A stretch of DNA of 15,440 nucleotides from Thermoproteota archaeon. GTDB taxonomy: Archaea; Thermoproteota; Methanomethylicia; Culexarchaeales; Culexmicrobiaceae. Every line of letters starts with the position of its first letter. The stretch's first letter is position 1. The notes under the pieces are model-generated. The model was not told where the DNA came from. It was given only the letters and a program-made list of their open reading frames with translations, and did not search any database. Below, piece by piece: positions 12,004 through 15,440 of this stretch. A program made the position numbers and the translations under genes. The stretch lies in NCBI GenBank assembly GCA_003650625.1, contig QMQW01000004.1:1-15440 (forward strand), given 5' to 3'.

Positions 12004-12678
12004 CTACGTCGCGTATTTATTCAGCCAGTCGAGGTAGGGCTTGACGTAGTTGTAGAGGGCTTTGATTTCGGACTCGGTCAGCACGGCGGAGAAGTATTGC
12101 ACCTGCGAGATTATGCATTTACACGGCCAATTTAAATCGCCTAGGTTTGCCAATATTAAATCCGGCGAATGCTGGTTCATCGCCTCCGGCAGCACTTCGT
12201 CGATTACGTATTCACCATCGGCCCACAGCCTTGCAGCTAGGGCGTCGGGGTCGTATTGGACGGCCAAGAATGTAAATTTGCTTTTTGCAATTTCCGGGCT
12301 GTAATATTCATGTGGCCCGCTCGGGCCCTGGATGGCTAGCCTCCACTTCCTCCCCATTACCGCAAGCTGCCAGCACCTATTTCCTGGGGGGGAAATGTCT
12401 TGGCTTATGGGGTTCGACTGTGTAACGACATCAAGCGGCTTGCAAACTATGGTTGCGGTAAAGCCCGCCCACGGCTTAAGCGTATCGCTATAAGGCACCT
12501 TCCCGTAGTCGTCCTCCCCGTCGAACTCCAGCCCCTGCAGGAAGTGGTAGCCCCTCCTCTTAGCCCCGTAGATTTTCCCGTGGTTGCCTTTGCCCGAAAG
12601 GTCGTAGGCTATATCGCCGCCGGGCTCCCTAAATTCGAGCCAGAGGACGCAGCCCAGCGAGCGGATGTACTCCTTCAT
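12004..12678 (-). CDS. LamG/concanavalin-A-like lectin-type protein, 224 aa
   Basis: ATG 12676-12678 follows GGAGTGAG. The protein shows the usual LamG landmarks in order: VLWLEF (11-16), D-L-S-G-K-G-N-H-G (27-34), L-E-F-D-G-E-D-D-Y (50-58), VPYSDTLKP (61-69), the A-T-I-V strand, a central strand region, F-L-A-V-Q-Y (137-142) and the closing SQVQYFSAVLTESEIKALYN. Such domains bind carbohydrate or protein and occur in virion fibres. No signal peptide is seen. The gene is visibly more AT-rich than its neighbours (AATTTAAAT, AATATTAAAT and a T5 stretch around 12120-12310) and uses different codons, so it may be a recent acquisition. It is followed nine bases on by the pectate-lyase-like gene. 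Confidence 0.85.
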   Translation of the reverse strand: MKEYIRSLGCVLWLEFREPGGDIAYDLSGKGNHGKIYGAKRRGYHFLQGLEFDGEDDYGKVPYSDTLKPWAGFTATIVCKPLDVVTQSNPISQDISPPGNRCWQLAVMGRKWRLAIQGPSGPHEYYSPEIAKSKFTFLAVQYDPDALAARLWADGEYVIDEVLPEAMNQHSPDLILANLGDLNWPCKCIISQVQYFSAVLTESEIKALYNYVKPYLDWLNKYAT

Positions 12679-12679
12679 C

Positions 12680-13018
12680 TCACTCCAATGCGCCCCTGAG
12701 CGTTATGAAGCACTCCCTCACCTGGCTATCGTTCTCGTTTACGTATTCGAGCCTCACGCCCTCGCCCGGGCCGTACGTTACGTTGGCCCTGCCCCTTATC
12801 GCGCAATTATCGCCGGAGGTCCAATCCGAACCCGGCCAGGCCTTCATCGCGCCGTATAACAGCCTAACCTTAAGCTCCCCGTAGGTGCCCGGAGGGAAGT
12901 AGATTTCGACCTCCTCTATCTTGGCCCTCCCTCCGTGCGGCACCGTATAGATGGTCCTCTTCCTCCTTTCGGCAGGCGGGGCTACCAGATGGTAGGATAT
13001 GGTTAGCGGAGTTGACAC
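12680..13018 (-). CDS. Beta-rich virion protein, 112 aa, start codon inside a palindrome
   Basis: The start is GTG 13016-13018, inside palindrome copy 10, with GGTGA eight bases upstream; the palindrome also supplies an in-frame TGA two codons before. The protein opens MSTPLTISYHLVAPPAE, with the strand I-Y-T-V-P-H-G-G (23-30) followed by I-E-E-V-E-I-Y-F-P-P-G, then Y-G-A (55-57), W-T-S-G-D-N (66-71) and terminal strands. It is a paralogue of the gene at 10071 and shares the VP-x-G motif with the gene at 9658. A single beta sandwich of a virion surface or tail protein is likely. The stop overlaps the ribosome site of the LamG gene. Confidence 0.75.
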   Translation of the reverse strand: MSTPLTISYHLVAPPAERRKRTIYTVPHGGRAKIEEVEIYFPPGTYGELKVRLLYGAMKAWPGSDWTSGDNCAIRGRANVTYGPGEGVRLEYVNENDSQVRECFITLRGALE

Positions 13019-13025
13019 GTGTCAA
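13012..13025. repeat. Dispersed palindrome, copy 10 (symmetric, over a start codon)
   Basis: TTGACACGTGTCAA; the symmetry continues outward to GAG-TTG at the left and CAA-CTC at the right. On the minus strand it reads TGA-CAC-GTG-TCA, where GTG starts the 112-residue gene. Confidence 0.95.
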
Positions 13026-13033
13026 CTCACCCC

Positions 13034-13039
13034 AAAAAA
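13034..13039 (-). terminator. T6 run after the 13040 gene
   Basis: On the minus strand TTTTTT follows directly after the stop codon TAA of the 133-residue gene and comes before the next ribosome site. It could trim the late transcript so that upstream virion genes are expressed more. Confidence 0.3.
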
Positions 13040-13441
13040 TTACTTGAGCTCCACGATTAAAAGCAATACGTCGTCGGCGTGGGTATCGTCGCCCAGGACG
13101 ACGTTGTTGTCGTCGGCGAGGGCTATCTGGCCGGACGACGGGGTTCCGGTTACGACGGATAGCTTCTTGGCCTCCGTTACGACGCTCTCGCCGGAGGGGC
13201 TGATGATGTTCGTATCGCTCGTATAGGCGGCCCCACTGGCCCCGCACGCGGCGTGGACGGCGCTTACGGTCGCGTGCCTAACCAGCAATGCATCCAGGAT
13301 GCCCTTGGCGGGCTTCGCGTAATCGGGCAGGGGTATGTTGGTTCCGGCCGTGGCCGAGCCGGGGACGATTAGGGCCGGAACGACGGCCAAATGTTCCTGC
13401 CTAACGGCCTTGGCGGCTATGTGCTCCCTCCCGATTGACAC
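13040..13441 (-). CDS. Probable virion fibre/decoration protein, 133 aa, start codon inside a palindrome
   Basis: The start is GTG 13439-13441, within palindrome copy 11, with GGGGGGA eight bases upstream and an in-frame TGA in the palindrome. The N-terminal segment IAAKAVRQEHLAVVPALIVPG resembles the I-x-x-x-A-V-x-x-x-x-L-A spacer motifs found in tail-fibre proteins. The rest is Ala/Gly/Ser/Thr-rich and beta-like (HATVSAVHAACGASGAAYTS, ESVVTEAKKLSVVTGTPSSG, IALADDNNVVLGDD). The last strand is LLLIVELK, like those of the next two genes. It is likely a small surface or fibre protein made in quantity. No enzyme motif is present. Confidence 0.75.
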   Translation of the reverse strand: MSIGREHIAAKAVRQEHLAVVPALIVPGSATAGTNIPLPDYAKPAKGILDALLVRHATVSAVHAACGASGAAYTSDTNIISPSGESVVTEAKKLSVVTGTPSSGQIALADDNNVVLGDDTHADDVLLLIVELK

Positions 13442-13448
13442 GTGTCAA
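13435..13448. repeat. Dispersed palindrome, copy 11 (symmetric, over a start codon)
   Basis: TTGACACGTGTCAA followed by GTCC. On the minus strand it reads TGA-CAC-GTG-TCA, where GTG starts the 133-residue gene. Confidence 0.95.
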
Positions 13449-13466
13449 GTCCCCCCTTCGAAAGGG

Positions 13467-13802
13467 CTACTTATGGAGCTCCAATACGAGGAAGAAGTTT
13501 ACCGTTACGCCCTCGTGGTTCTCGAACGAGAACCTCACCTTCTGCTGGGCCTTGAGCGCTATGTCCAGGTCGACCGCGTTCGACCTATCCGTGCCCAGTA
13601 CGGACGGAGGTATCTTGTCGTGGGTTATCGCGGTGTTCTCGACCTGGATGGTTAGGTAGGAGGCGTACATCCTCCTGCCCGACTTCTCGACCACATATAT
13701 CCGCTTGATTACGACGTTTTCATCGGGCTTGTATTCGTTGCTCCAGTTGCCTCCGTCGGCTACGTCGCCGCTCTCGAGCGTATAGAACTCCTTAAACGCC
13801 AT
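13467..13802 (-). CDS. Beta-rich virion protein, 111 aa
   Basis: ATG 13800-13802 lies five bases after the upstream stop; GGAGG is about 14 bases upstream, so coupling probably helps. The protein is mostly strands: NWSNEYKPDENVVIKRIYVV, YASYLTIQVENTAITHDK, VDLDIALKAQQKVRFSFENH and VTVNFFLVLELHK. The layout (strand, K-P-D-E, strand) matches the VP-x-G layout of genes 9658 and 12680, and the last strand matches genes 13040 and 13808. I read it as a single jelly-roll or Ig-like sandwich of a virion protein. Function beyond structure is unknown. Confidence 0.72.
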   Translation of the reverse strand: MAFKEFYTLESGDVADGGNWSNEYKPDENVVIKRIYVVEKSGRRMYASYLTIQVENTAITHDKIPPSVLGTDRSNAVDLDIALKAQQKVRFSFENHEGVTVNFFLVLELHK

Positions 13803-13807
13803 GCCGC

Positions 13808-14611
13808 CTACTCCCTCCTCAGGTATTCGACCACTAGGGTTACGGTTACGCTCCAGGCGCTCCCGGAGGCCGGAGCCTTATCGGTCCCGCTTATGTTCTT
13901 GACCACCACGCTGAGCGTATGGTCGCCCTTCACCACGACCGGCTTATCGGCCAGGGTGAACGGTATCTCGCCGTCGGTCGCGTTCGGGGGCCTCGGGCAC
14001 GATAGCACGTCCACCCCGTCCTTGCCTCCCGGGGCGCTTAGGTATTCGACCGGCACGCTATCGACCTTCAGTATCAGCCCGAAGTCGCCGTAGCTTACGG
14101 TATCGCCGCTGATTGAAGCCATTACGACGTTATTGAGCGTATATTGCTCGATGGTGGAGGGCTTGACGGAGCCTACCTCGACCTCCCTCTTGGCCGCCCA
14201 AACCTCGTCCGTCGCCAGGCTCTTCGAATATTCGAGGTACGTTATGCCCCTCATGCCCATGGCGTCGTACCTATCCCAGTATTGGCTCGGCATCCTCTCG
14301 CCGGGCTCCAGCAGCAGCACCTCGCCTATGCACCTAACTACGCCGCTCCCGGCCGACTCGAACTTAAACTCGGTCTCCGGCGGGACGACGAGGTACATGT
14401 CCTTTAGGTCCAATGGGCCGAGCGCGTTGCTCGAAGTCCTCTGGACGGGCGCGAAGAGCGACTTAAACGGCAGGCCTATCTTCTTGCCGGCCCTAAGCGT
14501 AACGTCCTGGGCTACGTCCGTCCCCACCTTCCTAATTACCAGCGCGTACCTCTCGCCCGTCTCGTACTCCGTATTGGTGGCAAAGAACTTGTCTAGGGGT
14601 ACGGCCTTCAC
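13808..14611 (-). CDS. Larger beta-rich virion protein, 267 aa
   Basis: GTG 14609-14611 follows GGGTGA at about eight bases; palindrome copy 12 lies just upstream. The first 110 residues (ERYALVIRKVGTDVAQDVTL, MYLVVPPETEFKFESAGSGV, VRCIGEVLLLEPG) and the last 120 (FGLILKVDSVPVEYLS, IPFTLADKPVVVKGDHTLSV, WSVTVTLVVEYLRRE) both look like beta sandwiches. A Tyr/Met-rich helix-like linker joins them (PSQYWDRYDAMGMRGITYLE). The C-terminal half resembles the single-domain genes at 13467 and 13040, suggesting duplication and fusion. It is the second gene of the leftward set, where abundant virion proteins are expected. A capsid or spike role is plausible. Confidence 0.75.
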   Translation of the reverse strand: MKAVPLDKFFATNTEYETGERYALVIRKVGTDVAQDVTLRAGKKIGLPFKSLFAPVQRTSSNALGPLDLKDMYLVVPPETEFKFESAGSGVVRCIGEVLLLEPGERMPSQYWDRYDAMGMRGITYLEYSKSLATDEVWAAKREVEVGSVKPSTIEQYTLNNVVMASISGDTVSYGDFGLILKVDSVPVEYLSAPGGKDGVDVLSCPRPPNATDGEIPFTLADKPVVVKGDHTLSVVVKNISGTDKAPASGSAWSVTVTLVVEYLRRE

Positions 14612-14626
14612 TCCGCCTCACCCGGG

Positions 14627-14640
14627 TTGATACGTGTCAA
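14627..14640. repeat. Dispersed palindrome, copy 12
   Basis: TTGATACGTGTCAA in the 29-base gap between two virion genes, abutting the stop codon (14641-14643) of the upstream gene and 16 bases before the GTG of the downstream gene. Confidence 0.9.
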
Positions 14641-15153
14641 CTACGTCGGGAGCTTGATGGCCTTTATCTTGCTTAGCGTGCCCGTTAGCGAGGCCTTGTC
14701 CATGGCGGTTGGCTTATAGGTGAATTCGTGGGCCCTCTTAATGAGCGTCTCCACCCTCTTTACGCTATCGTCGATGGTTACCTTCTTGATGGCGTATACC
14801 TCGGGCAGTATGTTGGCCAGGTGCGGCAGGAACTTCGTTAGGAAGTCGTACATCATGGCCGCTCCGTATTCGCATCCCCTCGGGTACCTATCGGCCCCCT
14901 TGAGCTCCGCCATGGCCTGCCAGAACTCCTGCTTTACGGCCCCCAGCCTCTCGGTGAACTTCGTCTTGGCGGCGTCGGACGATACCTTCTCGTGCCACGT
15001 GTCGGCGGCGGATAGGGCCGCCTCTATCGGGTTCCTCTTGGGGTTGTATACGCCGAATAGGTAGAACGGCTTGGCCTTCCCGGTGTTCTCCAGGAACTTC
15101 CTGGCCGCCAGCTCGGGGGACTTTAGCCTTACGGGCGGGCTCGCGGACGACAT
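14641..15153 (-). CDS. Helical protein, 170 aa, first gene of the leftward set (capsid candidate)
   Basis: ATG 15151-15153 follows GGTGGT. The protein is basic and almost fully helical: residues 11-27 (KSPELAARKFLENTGK), 40-60 (NPIEAALSAADTWHEKV), 61-85 (AAKTKFTERLGAVKQEFWQA), 95-120 (GAAMMYDFLTKFLPHLANIL), 127-145 and a last Lys-rich helix. Such a four-to-five-helix basic protein of 130-200 residues is what DNA-wrapping capsid proteins of filamentous and rod-shaped archaeal viruses look like, and its promoter-proximal position suits a protein needed in many copies. No sequence family is recognisable, so a nucleoprotein or matrix role is an equal possibility. Confidence 0.75.
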   Translation of the reverse strand: MSSASPPVRLKSPELAARKFLENTGKAKPFYLFGVYNPKRNPIEAALSAADTWHEKVSSDAAKTKFTERLGAVKQEFWQAMAELKGADRYPRGCEYGAAMMYDFLTKFLPHLANILPEVYAIKKVTIDDSVKRVETLIKRAHEFTYKPTAMDKASLTGTLSKIKAIKLPT

Positions 15154-15168
15154 ACACTACCACCGAAC

Positions 15169-15182
15169 TTGATACGTGTCAA
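15169..15182. repeat. Dispersed palindrome, copy 13 (in the late promoter/leader)
   Basis: TTGATACGTGTCAA, 16 bases upstream of ATG 15153 and just downstream of TATA-like boxes. It is well placed as an operator or activator site for the whole leftward set. Confidence 0.9.
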
Positions 15183-15187
15183 TTGGG

Positions 15188-15230
15188 CTTAAAAACGGTT
15201 GCCGTTTAATTGTGCTGGAAGTATTTATAC
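15188..15230 (-). promoter_or_regulatory. Promoter region of the leftward set
   Basis: On the minus strand GTATAAATAC (15221-15230) is the best TATA box; its start would fall near 15198, leaving a leader of about 45 bases that contains palindrome copy 13. A second box, TTTTTAAG (15188-15195), would place the start near 15165. A perfect inverted repeat AAACGG-TTG-CCGTTT (15193-15207) lies at the first predicted start and could be another operator. Which start is used cannot be told from sequence. Confidence 0.6.
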
Positions 15231-15391
15231 GCCCCATACGCCCAATATACGCCAGACGATAACTACGCCTAAACGCTTGATACGTTAGCTAACGTTTAGA
15301 CGTTAGATAAACGCCTATCAAACGTAAGAGACGTATCTATCGGATATACGTAACGTATCGGCTAAACATGAGGGATGTATCGGCTAAACAT
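15228..15391. other. AT-rich repeat cluster, candidate origin or control region
   Basis: No gene is visible in 15154-15440. Here TACGCC recurs at 15228, 15237, 15248 and 15264. ACGTTAGCTAACGT (15282-15295) is a perfect palindrome nested inside CTAAACG 15269-15275 / CGTTTAG 15293-15299. ACGTTAG recurs at 15300. TATCGG recurs at 15338, 15356 and 15378, the last two within a 15-base direct repeat (GTATCGGCTAAACAT, 15355-15369 and 15377-15391). Repeat-dense AT-rich DNA next to divergent promoters is typical of archaeal virus and plasmid origins, but no initiator protein is seen in the window. Confidence 0.45.
15355..15391. repeat. 15-base direct repeat, two copies, period 22
   Basis: GTATCGGCTAAACAT at 15355-15369 and 15377-15391, two helical turns apart, which would place two bound proteins on the same DNA face. 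The second copy runs into ATTTAAGG (15389-15396), a possible rightward TATA element for a gene beyond the window. Confidence 0.8.
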
Positions 15392-15440
15392 TTAAGGAGT
15401 TAAAGTCCGCTCCGCCTTCGGCTCCGCGTTCCTTATGCCC

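Noticed and set aside
546..15182. Palindromes as transposon (MITE) insertions
   Set aside because: The copies are only 14-22 bases, with no target duplications, no inner sequence and no transposase gene in the window; flanking genes stay intact.
1..15440. Terminal inverted repeats of a linear genome or a circular overlap
   Set aside because: The first and last 35 bases show no inverted or direct match, so the window is probably an internal piece.

Overview
The window looks like part of a virus, or a virus-like plasmid, of a hyperthermophilic crenarchaeon. It is GC-rich with heavy AGG and ATA codon use. Many genes have archaeal Shine-Dalgarno sites of the GGTGA/GGAGG type, many starts are GTG, and gaps between genes are tiny. 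A/T boxes that fit archaeal TATA elements lie in front of the transcription units. No rRNA, tRNA or host housekeeping gene is visible. The ends do not look like genome ends.

Layout. (1) 1-1129 is a control region. It holds the start of a leftward gene cut by the window edge, one leftward hypothetical gene (195-650), and about 480 bases without a convincing gene. Those bases contain an AT-rich island, two copies of a sequence matching the 3' end of crenarchaeal CRISPR repeats, a two-way TATA element and a strongly foldable leader. (2) 1130-5317 is a rightward set of 11 tightly packed genes for DNA handling and control: a 42-residue zinc-ribbon-like protein, a ParB-family protein, a Cas4-like nuclease, a RadB/RadA-like ATPase, a 39-residue membrane peptide and several unknowns. 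(3) 15153 down to 5292 is a leftward set of 18 genes that reads as the virion module. It includes a helical first gene (capsid candidate), several small beta-rich proteins sharing a VP-x-G-type motif, a LamG-domain protein, a pectate-lyase-like plus LamG fusion, two long helical/coiled-coil proteins, small membrane proteins and a PD-(D/E)XK nuclease. The two gene sets converge and overlap by 26 bases at 5292-5317. (4) 15154-15440 is an AT-rich, repeat-dense region with the promoter of the leftward set and possibly an origin.

The most striking feature is a 14-base palindrome, consensus TTGAYACGTRTCAA (often extended by GGAC on the left and GTCC on the right), present 13 times from 546 to 15182. 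A perfect half copy sits at the very first base. The copies are spread over both gene sets. Seven lie inside coding sequence and are read in only the two frames that stay open. Three overlap a GTG start codon in the third frame, where the palindrome itself supplies an in-frame stop followed by the start. The other three are in leaders or promoters. The centre ACGT (CACGTG in symmetric copies) is also the centre of bacterial parS, and the window encodes a ParB with no ParA. My leading hypothesis is a genome-wide ParB-parS-like system (partition, condensation, packaging or coordinated expression) in an archaeal virus. This is inference; the palindromes and the ParB motifs are seen directly.
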